The notes: generated by a model from the letters alone, not told the origin. DNA of 64,000 nucleotides from Ananas comosus (GCF_001540865.1 NC_033637.1:4952058-5016057); one strand, 5' to 3'; numbered from the stretch's first letter, positions 45,496 through 56,726 are shown. Program-made: numbers and translations.

Positions 45496-46040
45496 AGAGT
45501 GGGCTGGTATGTTTCTGAAAGCACGGAGCCTTCGTGCTTTCAAGTTGTTTTCAATGTTGCGACTTTTGAATTGACGATCGGCTCCGTTAAAGTTGATCTA
45601 GAGTATTTGAAATACCTAGAAAATAAATTTTGTGATTTTTCGATATCATTTGCCTAGTGATCGAAGGGGCTCAAAATCAATAATTGTAATGGCCGTAGTG
45701 AGTCGTTTGCAAGTTTAACGGTGTAGAAACATTCAAATCACGTAAAATTTTGATAGAAAATTCTTTATACTATATAAAACAAGATCAATAACTTTGATCT
45801 AAAAGTTTAATGTCATATCATCATATTTTGTAAGATTTTTATTTTCAGCTGTTGATTTTGAGCCACTTCGATCACTAGGCAAATGATATCGAAAAATCAC
45901 AAAATTTATTTTCTAGATATTTTAAATACTCTAGATCAAGTCTAACGGAGCCGATCGTCGATTCGAAAGTCCCAACATCGAATACGACTTGGAAACACGG
46001 AGTTCTCCGTGCTTCCAGAAGCACACCAGATGCACTCTCT
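45496..46040. mobile_element. (TA)n-associated foldback element, type B, copy 2
   Basis: It starts AGAGTGGGCTGGTATGTTT. The terminal hairpin is GAAAGCACGGAG with a TCGTGCTTTC partner, then AAGTTGTTTTCAATG. The right arm has GTCTAACGGAGCCGATCG, then CTTCCAGAAGCACACC. The arms are inverted over about 170 bp. Separated from the previous element by only about 10 bp of TATATATATG. Confidence 0.82.
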
Positions 46041-46046
46041 ATGTAT

Positions 46047-46288
46047 CCCAGCCGGACTCTATAAACCTAGGCTATAATACTATCAATAGCACTAAGCATT
46101 TGGTGTTATTAGGTTTTCGACTCTTGGATAAAAAAACGTACGGCTAGGATGATGTGGGCCTCCAGGGTTGAGTGAGTTGTTGGTTTAATAGTATAATCTA
46201 ACGGGTGAAAATAGTCAAAGGGTTAAATCTAACGGCGGAAAACTTGATAGCACCAAATACATAATGTTATCGATAGTATCCCAACCGG
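46047..46288. mobile_element. (TA)n-associated foldback element, type D, copy 3
   Basis: It starts GCCGGACTCTATAAACC, then CTATAATACTATCAATAGC, and ends GTTATCGATAGTATCCC. The signature CCAGGGTTGAGTGAGTTG, then AATAGTATAATCTAACGGG, defines type D. It is followed by a TATATATATA tract. Confidence 0.75.
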
Positions 46289-46303
46289 ACTATATATATA
46301 TAT

Positions 46304-46847
46304 AGAGAGCATGGCTGCTGTGCTCTCAGGAGCACGGAGGCCTCCGTACTCTTGAGTCGTTTTCGATGATGGAATTTTTGAATCGACGGTCGGCTCCATT
46401 AGACTTGATCTAACGCATTTGAAGTTTCTAGAAAATAATTTTTGCGATTTTTTGATATCATTTACCTAGTGATTGAAAGGATTCAAAATCCATAATTTTT
46501 AATAGTTGATATCTGCCGTTTTCAAGTTTAACGGTATAGAAGCATTCAAATCAGATGAAATTTGTATACAAAATTCTTTATACTATCTACAACAAGATCA
46601 ATTTTTCTAATCGAAAATTTTATTGCTATATCACCACTTTTTATAGAATTTTTATTTTCAACCGTTAAAAATTATTGATTTTGAATCATTTCGATTGCTA
46701 GGTAAATGATATCAAAAAATTATTTTCTAGAAACTTCAAATACGCTAGATCAAGTTTAACGGAGCCGATCGTCGATTCGGAAACTCCATCATCGAAAACG
46801 GCTCAGGAGCACGGAGGCCACCTTGCTCCTGAGAGCACAGCAGCCAT

Positions 46848-46854
<7 letters not shown>
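46304..46854. mobile_element. (TA)n-associated foldback element, type B/C, copy 3
   Basis: It starts AGAGAGCATGGCTGCTGTGC and ends GCACAGCAGCCATGCTCTCT. The terminal hairpin is CTCAGGAGCACGGAG with CTCCGTACTCTTGAG (two mismatches), followed by TCGTTTTCGATGATGG. It is flanked by TA on the left and by (CT)n then (TA)n on the right. Confidence 0.82.

Positions 46855-46926
<72 letters not shown>
46850..46926. repeat. (CT)n(AT)n compound microsatellite
   Basis: About 34 bp CT followed by about 43 bp AT, bordering the foldback cluster. Confidence 0.92.
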
Positions 46927-46931
<5 letters not shown>

Positions 46932-46989
46932 TCGGGTGCGAGTTCAATTAATTCGGCCAACTACAATAATTACAGATAAAAATATATAA

Positions 46990-47255
46990 TATTTGTGTGA
47001 ACTACGAACTATTTTTGAGTTAGTTTTTTAATTTTTTTTAAATTTTAATATTACTATTCAATCGATAAATTTGTTTAATTTAAATCCGTCTACAGCATTT
47101 TAACGTTAAAATTTTAATAAATTACCTTAATAATTTTATAACTGCAAGAATTGCACGAAGTATACTATTAAAACTGTAAAAATAAGCGATATATTTAAAT
47201 TTTAAAATTAAAATATTATTTACTAATTCTAAATTAAATAAATAGAAATGTTGGA
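46990..47255. mobile_element. Foldback MITE, family F, partial copy 4
   Basis: It has GTGAACTACGAACTATTTTTG, then ATTCAATCGATAAATTTG and TTGCACGAAGTATACTA, in the order seen at 24092. The right end is lost. Confidence 0.4.
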
Positions 47256-47380
47256 TAGTACTGACTATTGCTATGTGACAATGTGTTTGATAGTTGGCAC
47301 GGAAGCTTAATTACTTTATATTTCTAGCTATATTAATTTTATTTATTTTTTCAATCAAATTATTTTTGTATATATATAGG

Positions 47381-47800
47381 GAAAATTTTAAATAACTCTC
47401 CTATGGTTTTGCACTTTCTCATTTTAGTACACTGTGGTTTAAAGTGTATCAAGTTAGTACCCTGTGGTTTCGCACTTTCTCACTTTAGTATACTGTGGTT
47501 TCAAGTGTATCAAGTTAGTACCTTATGGTTTCATTTTTATATCAAATTAGTAACCTGTGGTTTTAATTTCTTCTTTTTATCATCCATTTCGGGGTATATA
47601 ATTTAACGAAATATTAAACCAGAGGGTACTAAAGTGAGAAAGTGCGAAACCACAGGGTACTAACTTGATACACTTGAAACCACATGGTATTAAAATGAGA
47701 AAGTGCGAAACCACATGATACTAAGTTGATACATTTTAAATCACATGATGCTAAAGTGAAAAAGCGTGAAATCACACGAGAGGTATTTGAAGTTTCCCCG
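47381..47800. mobile_element. Foldback element with internal AAACCACA repeats, copy 2
   Basis: The left end GGGAAAATTTTAAATAACTC faces the complement GGGGAAACTTCAAATACCTC. The arms contain alternating CACTTTCTCACTTTAGTA, CTGTGGTTT and GTATCAAGTTAGTACC words, inverted between the halves. It resembles 29752-30249. The left flank is a TATATATA tract. Confidence 0.7.
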
Positions 47801-48649
47801 TATAGTATATATATATTCTATTGCTTATATTGTACTATTCGATTTCAGATATATAAAAATTGGAAACTAGAACAATGTGGCAGAGTTGTAGAGAAGGTAC
47901 ACCATAACAACGCATGCAGCAGAAAGCATGCATGTGCTGCGCTCAGATGCATCTGCAAACCTTCTAATCAAACAAAACTTCTTCGACGAACCATCGCGTC
48001 GTTGAAAATCTGCAACCCGCTGTGGTATCAAATTATTGTAGTAATTTCTATATTTACTTTGACATCAATTATTGAGATTCTGTAATAAAAAATATCAAAT
48101 TAAATTTTTTTGTTAAATTACAAAAATTTTTCTTATAAATACTTATTTTTTACTTTTTTTTTTAAATTTTAAAAAATTTATATTTTATTTTCTTAATATT
48201 TCAAGTTATTGCATTTAGCCTTTTTCCGTCAGAGTTATATTATTATTCCGTCCATTTTTTTTTTAATTTATACCGAAAATATTCTTCAAAATATCAAAAA
48301 TATATTAAAAAATATTATTTTTTATATAAGAAGTAAGGATACATTGGCCATTTTGACCGTACTATGAAAATATTTCTGAAATATTAAGAAAATAAAATAT
48401 TGATTTTTAAAAGTCAAGAAAAAAAAATAAAAAACGAATATTTAGAAGAGAATTTTCTGTATTTTAATCTAAAATTTTATCATGAAGTTTTATTAATAAG
48501 AAAGGTTGATACAACCATACTCTTATTCTAAATACCAGACTCATAGTCTATATACAGTAACATACTTCAGCTTGAGTTCATTTTGAATCTCTTTTATACT
48601 TCTCTCATTTCTATCAACACAGAAGAGTTAACCGACCGTCACTAGAACA
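47801..48649. other. AT-rich spacer
   Basis: No gene recognised. The frame at 47726-48085 runs out of the previous transposon and has no domain. Confidence 0.4.
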
Positions 48650-48800
48650 CGTGACAAAGGGTTTGGTGGTTGGTATCCGAATCCCAAGTTCGAATCCTAG
48701 TTGATTCACATTTCTAGCTAAGTTTATTTCTAAATGAGATAAACAAAGCGGATAAGGTGATATACCTATTTCTTAGAAAAAAAAGAAAAAAAAAAGAAAA
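48650..48800 (+). mobile_element. SINE-like tRNA-derived repeat, copy 2
   Basis: The best of three copies. It has the B-box-like AGTTCGAATCC, then GCTAAGTTTATTTCTAAATG, then AAACAAAGCGGATAAGG, and an A-rich tail (AAAAAAAAGAAAAAAAAAAG). An A box is not clear. Confidence 0.5.
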
Positions 48801-48949
48801 ACACGGAAGAGTTAACCTATCTATTCTTGTGCGGAAGAGTTAACCTATCTTTTCTTGTGCAACCGTGCACAAAATGCACCCGATAAGTCACAGCTACACA
48901 CGAGCCGCACATGTTCTCTCGACCAGTACACATGATCTATTTAATTCTT

Positions 48950-49260
48950 TAAACACTATTTGGATGTCCAAATAAATTATCCAAAAATAATTTATTTGAC
49001 ACGAGAATTTTCAAATATGATTTGTAATTAAGGAGTATTGTTTTTGTTTGTTCAAAAATCTTGTTAATCATAATTTAGTAGGATAGCAATTTTCTTCTAT
49101 AAGATAATTTATATTATTCTAAAAAAATGGCTTGAAGTACGAATATGATATTTTATTCTAGATACCTCATCGTATTTTTTATCTACCAAATGTACAAATT
49201 TGTGAGTAACTTAACAAAATATACCGAACAAGATATTCATATATCTAAATAGGACCTCTA
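48950..49260. mobile_element. Possible degenerate MITE
   Basis: ACTATTTGGATGTCCAAAT at the left faces the complement of CATATATCTAAATAGGAC at the right. No duplication found. Confidence 0.3.
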
Positions 49261-49310
49261 TCAATTAGCATAACTAAATATAGCCCCCACCAATGCATTA
49301 TATATAACTA

Positions 49311-50460
49311 GTGTTGAACCCGCGCTTCGCCGCGGACAATTTTAACACCAATATTTTGATGTGAATTTTAATATATAATAATTACGAAAAATGAGGAAAG
49401 AATAAAATTAAATATCAATACATATATATGTAAGAGAAGCAAAAGAATAGTAGTCAAGAATGAATTGCTATGCAAAAATAAGATGGAATAATAACAAAAT
49501 ATGTAATTATGAACTATGCAAAATATATATTTAGCTTGAATGATTACTAATTATTTTAATACATATATAAGTAATTTGGATTGATAATAAACTATGTAAT
49601 TATGTAATATGCAAGTATATATTTAGTTTGAATAATTTATTTTTTAAACAATTCTGAAATAAAATAATTTTAACTTTTGTTTTCGAAAAATTATAAGGAT
49701 GGATTTAGTAGAAAATATTATAGAGAAAAAAGTTTTAGATGAGGCCTGTGACACCTTCCACCCCGTCGGCACGTTTTCAGGGTGGTGCAACACGAATTCA
49801 AGTAGCTCTCAAAGATCCAGCAAAAAATACAAAAGAAATATAAAATTTAATGTAAAGACAGGTAAAGTTCAGTGCATGAGGGAGAGAGGAAGAAGAAACA
49901 ATTAGAAAAATTTTTCAAAGTTCGAGCTTGATGAGTACACGTTCTCCTATATACACACCAGAATCAAGGTGAGGATTTTGTCGTTTCCCGAGGTAAGGAA
50001 ATATTTGGATAGATTTAATACTTTTTCGAGGTGGATTTGAGAAAATTTGGTACCTTCCCTAGATGTAATCATTGGATAGATTTGGTACTTTTCAAAATTG
50101 ATTTGGGAAGATTTATTACCTTCCTTAAGATTGATTTGGAAAGATTTGTTGTCTTTTCCATGTGTACCTTCCCGAAGTGGATTTGGAAAGATTTGGTACC
50201 TTTCCGAGATGTAATTATTGGATAGATTTGGTTCCTTTTCAAGGTTGATTTGGAAAGAATTATTACCTTCTTCAAGATTGATTTGGAAAGATTTGTTACC
50301 TTTCTCGTGTGTATCGTCCCGAGATGTAAAGATTTGATATGAGAGGAAGGAGAGAGAAGGGATGAAAGGAGAAGAGAAGAAAGGAGTAGCGGACAAGTAT
50401 GCAGGAGGAACCGTCAATTAATGGATTTATATGGATGCTTTATACTTTATATCTAGAGTT
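49311..50460. mobile_element. Helitron-like element, copy 2, end uncertain
   Basis: It starts ACTAGTGTTGAACCCGCGCTT, then CGCCGCGG, like the insert in SAE1 intron 3. The right end was not found; I place it tentatively after the tandem repeat. It contains a GC-richer piece at 49745-49800 (CACCTTCCACCCCGTCGGC). Confidence 0.35.
49975..50335. repeat. Nested tandem repeat of GATTTGGAAAGATTTG words
   Basis: Submonomers of about 35 bp, such as GATTTGGAAAGATTTGGTAC and ACCTTCC, form a higher unit of about 175 bp. This is seen from GATGTAATCATTGGATAG at 50061 and GATGTAATTATTGGATAG at 50209. On the minus strand the array stays open as a 156-codon frame (49947-50417) of repeated SFQINLE-like units, probably a by-product. 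Confidence 0.7.
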
Positions 50461-51107
50461 TAATTAATTAGGATTGAAGGCCTAATCCAAATCAATCTTT
50501 AATTTAACTTTTAAACAGTTAACTTTAAATCCCAATTTAACTAGGATTGGAATTTTGCTTTAGATAATTGTAATAAATCTAACCAAATTCTAACATCGAT
50601 CATGAGGTATTGGCTATACTAGGATTTGAATTTCACCAAACTTTTAATATCATTTGTACAAATGGTATAAAAATTGATGATTTGATAATTCTACATTACT
50701 CATGTATGTGGTGTAGCGCAATTGAGTTAGTGGTGCTTTTGTAAACAATCGAGATAACAAAAGGAAAGATCTCACATGAAAATAATATAATTAATAAGAG
50801 ATTAAAAATTTGATATATACTAACTTGTCCAAACCTAATAAGTTTAAGTTTTCTGATTGAATACGCTATATTAATTAATTAGATATGTCACATCCTTGGA
50901 ACCATGAGATCCTAAATTAGATAGAAACCCCTAAAGTCGTAATCCCACGTAGATTATTGATATCCTCCATTCTAAGTATAGGTCCTGAGTTCAATTCCTG
51001 TGTTAACTAGATAGGAAATGGATAAGTATGTATTGCTCATGTTATAGATGGATATCTTTAAAAAAAAAAAAAAACATAAATCTCTGTTTACTATATAATA
51101 TTACAAC
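50461..51107. other. Spacer with poly-A tract
   Basis: No gene. At about 50965-51074, GGTCCTGAGTTCAATTCC is followed by GATGGATATC and a run of 15 A, which may be another SINE-like remnant. Confidence 0.35.
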
Positions 51108-51460
51108 CAGGAATGCAAATAGATCATGGGTTAATAAAGCTCCAGTTCTGATCCGTCTCGAATGAAATAGTAACTAGGAGCTAAAAATTTTTAAAAAACC
51201 CCTCCCATCCGTCCTGACCCAATAAGAAAATGGAGCAAGAGGTGGCGGACAACTTCCTTTCATTTTCTTAATCCGTCACGATCCGCTGAAAATCTATCAA
51301 AATTCGCTCCCGCTCCGGCACGCTGCAAATGAAGCAGTAAAAAGGGACAAAAAGTAGGATAGAAATCAGTCCGTCCCAAATCTACCCCGACTCACTAAAA
51401 AGATAGGATGAGAGATGGGAGACCCCTCCTGCCTCCGGATGTACCATATTTGCATCTCTA
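51108..51460. mobile_element. hAT-like MITE
   Basis: The left end CAGGAATGCAAATAGATC faces the complement TAGAGATGCAAATATGG. The interior is rich in CCGTCC and GATCCG words. The 8-bp flanks (ATTACAAC and TTCACAAT) agree only partly. Confidence 0.45.
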
Positions 51461-51757
51461 TTCACAATTCTCTTTGTTGGGCTTGTTGGGCCCCCAATAA
51501 GAAGGATCACACGTTGTACATCACTATCTTTTGATCCAATGCTCATATATATTCTCACGTTTGCTGCACAAATAATTTACAGGAGCAAAATAGGCCCACA
51601 AAAAATAATACTCCGTGCTTCAAAAATAAATTATAATTGTCTTGAGGAGCTAAATGCAAAAAGCCACTATATTTAAATAGTATTCCTGACTCCTGAGAGA
51701 GCCTTTAATAAGAAGGAAACATTCCTCAACAATCACAATAACAGGTAGTTAATTCGG

Positions 51758-51782
51758 GTCCACTATAACTAAGTGGACCCGT
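51758..51782. other. Small perfect hairpin
   Basis: GGGTCCACT pairs with AGTGGACCC across a seven-base loop, nine base pairs. Its role is unknown. Confidence 0.6.
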
Positions 51783-51924
51783 GTCATGTGATATTAATTC
51801 CATACTTTTAAGTTAGGGTATAATTAATAATTATTGTTATTTTTATATTATTTTTGTATGATAATATTTATGGTTTTTATAGTTTGTGTTGGTGTAGTTA
51901 TTAGTTTCTGCAGCAGAATAGTGC

Positions 51925-51956
<32 letters not shown>

Positions 51957-51958
<2 letters not shown>

Positions 51959-52152
51959 TAGAGCTACTATACTATCGAAAGTATAGAAAATGCGATGCTT
52001 TCGACCTTTTGGTCTTTAGATTAGTCCTTTTAATCATTCGTAATTTTTGGATTAATCCTATTATCTTGTGGGGACAACTCAACCCTAACGATACTACTCA
52101 ATTCTAGGAGGGATCACATTTTCTATACTTTCGATAGTATAGTAGCTCTACA
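51957..52152. mobile_element. (TA)n/(GA)n-associated foldback element, type D variant
   Basis: It starts AGAGTAGAGCTACTATACT and ends AGTATAGTAGCTCTACA. The stem words are ATCGAAAGTATAGAAAATGC and CATTTTCTATACTTTCGAT. The middle has GGACAACTCAACCCTAACG. It is flanked by (GA)n on the left and TATATATATA on the right. Confidence 0.78.
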
Positions 52153-52162
52153 ATATATATAT

Positions 52163-52450
52163 ACTAGTGAAATACCCGCGCGATGCTGTGGATCTAAAAT
52201 ATTTTTATAATAAATTTTATTTTTTTAATATTTTTATATAATTTTATAAGTCTAATTATTAATTAAATAAAAATTATATAAAAATAATTTAATAGTTAAA
52301 TCTTAAAATTGATATATGCCTAAATAAATTTATACATCACTTTATTTTATAAAGATTTATATGAGAAAGATTTGAGATAAATCTATCAAAATAATTTTTA
52401 AAAAATCAATAGATACAAGGGAAGTAAATTTGTAGAATAAATTGCTAATT

Positions 52451-52527
<77 letters not shown>

Positions 52528-53095
52528 ACTATATTTTAAAAAATTTTTCACTTAAATTTAAATTATGTATTTTTTTATACAATGATATTTTAAGTGATTT
52601 AAATTAAATCTATCATGTTAAATTTTATTATACGATTTATTATGCATATTATAATAAAATTAATTTTCATAGAGTTTAGAGATTTAAAATTTTAGTTTTG
52701 AAGAAATTTAAATTATGTATTTTTTTATACAACGATATTTTACATGATTTAAATTAAATTTAGTATGTTAATTTTTATTATCCGATTTATTACCCGTATT
52801 ATTAATAAAATTAATTTTATAATTTTTAGATTTAGAGATTTAAAATTTTAAATTTCGAAGTTACAAAATTAGAAATAAATATTGTAAGTTAAAATTTAAA
52901 TTTAGAATTTAAAGTATAAAAATATAAAATTTAAAACTTAAAATAAAAATATCAAAATTTTAAATTGATATCAAATAAAAAATATATATATATATATATA
53001 TATATATAGGAAGGGAGTAAAGGAGGGTTTGGAGGGTGACACGTGTCATCTCTGGCCTCCCAAACCTCCTTTAATGTAATAATATATATATAAGA
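52163..53095. mobile_element. Helitron-like element, copy 3
   Basis: It starts ATACTAGTGAAATACCCGCG, then CGATGC. Near the right end, GGTGACACGTGTCATC forms a CACGTG-centred hairpin, followed by TTTAATGTAATAATATATATA. Both features match the SAE1 intron 3 insert. The interior is AT-rich and includes a long AT tract. Confidence 0.45.
52457..52517. repeat. (AT)n microsatellite
   Basis: About 60 bp AT dinucleotide ending in a short ACACAC run. It gives a spurious Tyr-Ile ORF. Confidence 0.95.
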
Positions 53096-53110
53096 ATAGA
53101 TATATATATA

Positions 53111-53157
<47 letters not shown>

Positions 53158-53200
53158 ATATATTATATATATATATATATTATATATATAGTATATTATA

Positions 53201-53435
53201 TAGAACTAAGCTGGAATACTATCAGTAGCACAAAGCTATTGGTGCTATTTGATTTTTTTAGGCCATTGGATTAAGAAATGCGGTGGTTAGGATGATGTGG
53301 GTCCCAAGGGTTGGAGTGAGTGGTTTGGTTGAATAGTATAATTTTGACGAGTAAAAATAATCAAAGGGTTAAATCTAACAGTGAAAACTCGATAGCATCA
53401 AATTCTTGGTGCTATCGATAGTATCCCATTGGACT
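53201..53435. mobile_element. (TA)n-associated foldback element, type D, copy 4
   Basis: It starts TAGAACTAAGCTGGAATACT and ends GCTATCGATAGTATCCC. The signature CCAAGGGTTGGAGTGAGTG is close to that at 46047. The left flank is about 120 bp of broken TA tract. Confidence 0.72.
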
Positions 53436-53453
53436 ATATACATATATATATAT

Positions 53454-54000
53454 AGAGTGGGCTGCCTATGCTTATGGAATTATGAGTGCCTCGTGCTTCA
53501 AGTGTTTTCGATGTTTGGATTTTCGAATCGACTCGCGTGGATCGTTAGGTTGATCTAGAGTAATTTGAAGTACCTAGAAAATAAATTTTGCGATTTCAAT
53601 ATCATTTGCCTAGTGATCGAAGGGGTTCAAAATCAATAATTTTAATGGCCGTGGTGAGCCGTTGCAAGTGTAACGGTGTAGAAATATCCAAATCACGTGA
53701 AATTTTGATAGAAATTCTTTATTACTATATAAAATAAGATCAATAATATCTTTGATCTAAAATTTTAATGTCATATCATCACATTTGTGAGATTTTTATT
53801 TTCAGCGTGTATTTTGAGCCCTTCGGATCACTATGCAAATGATATCAAAAAATCGCAAAATTTATTTTTCTAGGTACTTCAAATACTCTAAATCAAGTCT
53901 AAACGAGCCCGATCGTTGATTCGAAAGTCCCAACATCGAAAACAACTTAGAAGCACGGAGGCCTCCGTGCGCTTCCATAGCACCATACTAGCTGCATCTA
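53454..54000. mobile_element. (TA)n-associated foldback element, type B, copy 4
   Basis: It starts AGAGTGGGCTGCCTATGCTT. The arm has TCGAATCGACTCGCG, and the core has GTGTAACGGTGTAGAAATAT. The right arm has CGAGCCCGATCGTTGATTCG and the hairpin AGCACGGAGGCCTCCGTGC. It carries small indels relative to 45496. Confidence 0.78.
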
Positions 54001-54014
54001 TTATAATATATATA

Positions 54015-54199
54015 AATGACTAGAATACTTTTTAGAAGCACCAACCCTTTGGTGCTTTTCTAAGTTTCTACCCTTGATCTACTCTTTGATTACTAATAGC
54101 CTTTGGATCAAACACTATTTCCACCTACACCACCTACCACCATCATCTCAACCCTACATTTTTTCATCCAATGGTTAAAATTTGAGTGACCTAGCTCAA

Positions 54200-54202
<3 letters not shown>
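54015..54202. mobile_element. (TA)n-associated foldback element, type E, copy 2
   Basis: It starts GACTAGAATACTTTTTAGAAG. The hairpin is AGAAGCACCAA with TTGGTGCTTTTCT. The right end GACCTAGCTCAACTCTC passes into (CT)n then (TA)n. Confidence 0.7.

Positions 54203-54280
<78 letters not shown>
54203..54280. repeat. (CT)n(TA)n compound microsatellite
   Basis: About 27 bp CT followed by 50 bp TA, between two foldback elements. Confidence 0.92.
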
Positions 54281-54281
<1 letters not shown>

Positions 54282-54282
<1 letters not shown>

Positions 54283-54827
54283 AATCCGGCTACTATACTC
54301 TTATGAGTACGATTGCCTTCGTACTCATAAGTTGTTTTCAATGATAGAGCTTCCGAATGGATGATCCATACCGTTAAACATTATCTAGAGTATTTAAAAA
54401 CTTCTAGAAATCAAATTTTATAATTTTTCGATATCATTTACCTTATGATAAAAAACTCACAAAATTGATAATTTTTAACAGCCGGTATGAGATATTTGTC
54501 AGTTTAACGGTGAAAAAAAATCAGAATAGGTTGAATTTTTTATAAAAATTTCTATTCACTACCTAAATAAAGATCAATAACTCCGATCGTAAATTGAAGG
54601 ATCCGATCATCCATTTTTAGGATGTCGTTCAATTTTAACCATTCATTTTATACCCGCTTGATGGACTTTATAATGATTTTGAAAAATTACAAAATTTATT
54701 TTCTAAAAGTTTCAAATAGTCTAGATCATGTTTAACGGTGTGGATCGTCCATTCGAAAACCCTAACATCGAAAATAACTTATGAGTACGAAGGGCTCTAT
54801 ACTCATAAGAGTATAGTAACCTTATCT
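54282..54827. mobile_element. (TA)n-associated foldback element, type C, copy 2
   Basis: It starts GAATCCGGCTACTATACTC. The terminal hairpin is CTTATGAGTACGA with TCGTACTCATAAG (13 bp perfect), followed by TTGTTTTCAATGATAG. The right end has ACTCATAAGAGTATAGTAAC. The core AGTTTAACGGTGAAAAAA is shared. The TA tract of 54231-54280 is its left flank. Confidence 0.82.
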
Positions 54828-54837
54828 ATATATATAT

Positions 54838-55050
54838 AGAATTGAGCTAGAATACTCTTAGAAGCACCAATCCCTTAGTTCTTCTAAGTTTCTAGCGCTT
54901 AGATCTACTCCGTGATTATTAATAGCCTTTGGATCAAATATTATTCCACCTACCACCAGTCTAACACCATCATCTCAACCATACATCTCTCCATCCAATG
55001 ACTAAAAACTCAAAAGTACCACCTTCATGGTGCATTGAAAGTATTTTAGT
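54838..55050. mobile_element. (TA)n-associated foldback element, type E, copy 3
   Basis: It starts AGAATTGAGCTAGAATACTC. Stem words are AGAAGCACCAA and a degenerate GGTGCATTGAAAG partner. The internal ACCACCAGTCTAACACCATC is type E. The right end passes into (TA)n. Confidence 0.7.
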
Positions 55051-55068
55051 ATATATATATATATATAT

Positions 55069-55605
55069 AGTGTTGAGCTAGAATACTATCGATAGCAAAT
55101 GGGCTCCCTTGCCACCCATTTGTTTTCGATGATGGAGCCTCCAAATCGACGATCGGTACCGTTGAACATGATCTATACCAGTTGAAGTGTTTAGAAATCA
55201 AATTTCAAATCTTTTCGATATCATTTTCCTAATGATCAAAGGGTTTCAAAATTTGTAATTTTAATGGTCGATATAAGACGTTTCTTGTTTAATGGCGTAA
55301 AGATATTTATATCAATTGAATTTTTGTTAGAAAATTCTTTAAACTATTTAAAACAAAATCTATACTCTTGATCTTGATTACAAGACTCCTATCATCATTT
55401 TTTAAAGAATATTTATTTTTCGCCGTTCATTTTTGTGTCCACTCGATGGATAAGAGAACAATATCAAAAATGTATGAAATTTGATTTCTAAACACTTCAA
55501 GTGGTATAGATCATGTTCAACGGTGCCGATCGTCGATTTGGAGGCTCATCATCGAAACAATGGGTGGCAACGGAGCCGTTTGCTATCGATAGTATCTAGC
55601 TCAAC
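55069..55605. mobile_element. (TA)n-associated foldback element, type A, copy 4
   Basis: It starts AGTGTTGAGCTAGAATACTA. The terminal hairpin is CAAATGGG with CCCATTTG, followed by TTTTCGATGATGGAGC. It is nearly the same as 7685-8221, about 47 kb away. The left flank is a TA tract, and the right is a CT-rich stretch (55606-55660). Confidence 0.82.
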
Positions 55606-55681
55606 TTCTCTCCTTTCTCTCTCTCTCCGTCATTCTTATCTCTCTCTCTCTCTCTCTTCTATAATAGTATATATAATATAT

Positions 55682-55912
55682 AAGTTGGAGTGGAACTACT
55701 ATTAGTAGCAAATATCCGATTATTGGCTACCAGTTTTTTAGCCTTTGGGATAACTCTTTTCATTATTTCTAACCATTGGATAAATACTATAACCCAGTGG
55801 GGACTACTCAACTCTACCGACTAATATCATCTGACCTTAAAATTTTTCATCCAAGAGTTAAAACTGATAGCAAAAAGAGCGTTTTACTATTAAAAGTATT
55901 CTAGCCTAATTC
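55682..55912. mobile_element. (TA)n-associated foldback element, type D/E variant
   Basis: It starts AGTTGGAGTGGAACTACTA and ends ATTAAAAGTATTCTAGCC. The middle has CCAGTGGGGACTACTCAAC, as in the element at 51957. Confidence 0.6.
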
Positions 55913-55920
55913 TATATATT

Positions 55921-55956
<36 letters not shown>

Positions 55957-55957
<1 letters not shown>

Positions 55958-56164
55958 GTTGAGCTAGAAAACTCTCAAAGTATAAGGGGTGGTGCTTTTC
56001 AGTTTTAACATTGGATGGAGAGATGTAAGGTAGATGATGGTGGTAGGTGGTGGTAGGTGGAATAGTATTTGATCAATGGGTATTAGTAATTAAGGAGTAG
56101 ATCAATAGTAGAAACTTAGAAAGACCAAGGATTGGTGCTTCTAAAAGTATTCTAGCTCAATTCT
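55957..56164. mobile_element. (TA)n-associated foldback element, type E, copy 4, opposite orientation
   Basis: It starts AGTTGAGCTAGAAAACTCTC and ends AAAAGTATTCTAGCTCAATTC. The internal GGTGGTAGGTGGAATAGTA is the complement of the type E middle at 45275. Confidence 0.72.
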
Positions 56165-56211
56165 ATATATGTGTGTAATATATATGTATATAATTATATA
56201 TAGTGCGTCTG

Positions 56212-56726
56212 GTGTGCTTTGGAATAGGAGCGCTGTGTTCCACGTCGTTTTCGGATGTGGACTTCGAATCGACGATCGACTCCGGTTAGACTTGATCTAG
56301 AGTATTTGAATTATCTAAGAAATAAATTTTGTGATTTTTCGATATCATTTGCCGAGTAATCGAAGGTGGCTCAAAATCAACAGGATGAAAATAAAAATAT
56401 TACAAAATATCATGATATGACATAAAAATTTAGATCAAGAGTTATTGATCTTGTTTATAGAGTAAATAAATTTTTCATCAAAAATTTCACATGATTTGAA
56501 TATTACAACCGTTAAACTTGCAAACGGCTCACACACGGTCATAAAAATTATGATTTTGAGCCACTTCGATCACTAGGCAAATGATATCGAAAATCACAAA
56601 ATTTTTCTAAGATATTCAAATACTCTAAGATCAACTTTAAAGGAGCCGATGTCGATTCGGAAGCTCTATCATCGAAAACGACATGGAATACGGACAGGCT
56701 CCTTGTTTCCAGAAACATACCAGCTC

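Noticed and set aside
47726..48085. 119-codon + strand ORF
   Set aside because: It starts inside the foldback element and continues into spacer. There is no recognisable domain.
48690..48710. B-box-like GTTCGAATCC considered as a tRNA gene
   Set aside because: No cloverleaf can be drawn around it. It fits a tRNA-derived SINE better.
52357..52551. Tyr-Ile repeat ORFs at (TA)n tracts, also at 27083, 46745, 54108 and 56683
   Set aside because: Translation of TA and GA dinucleotide microsatellites, not proteins.
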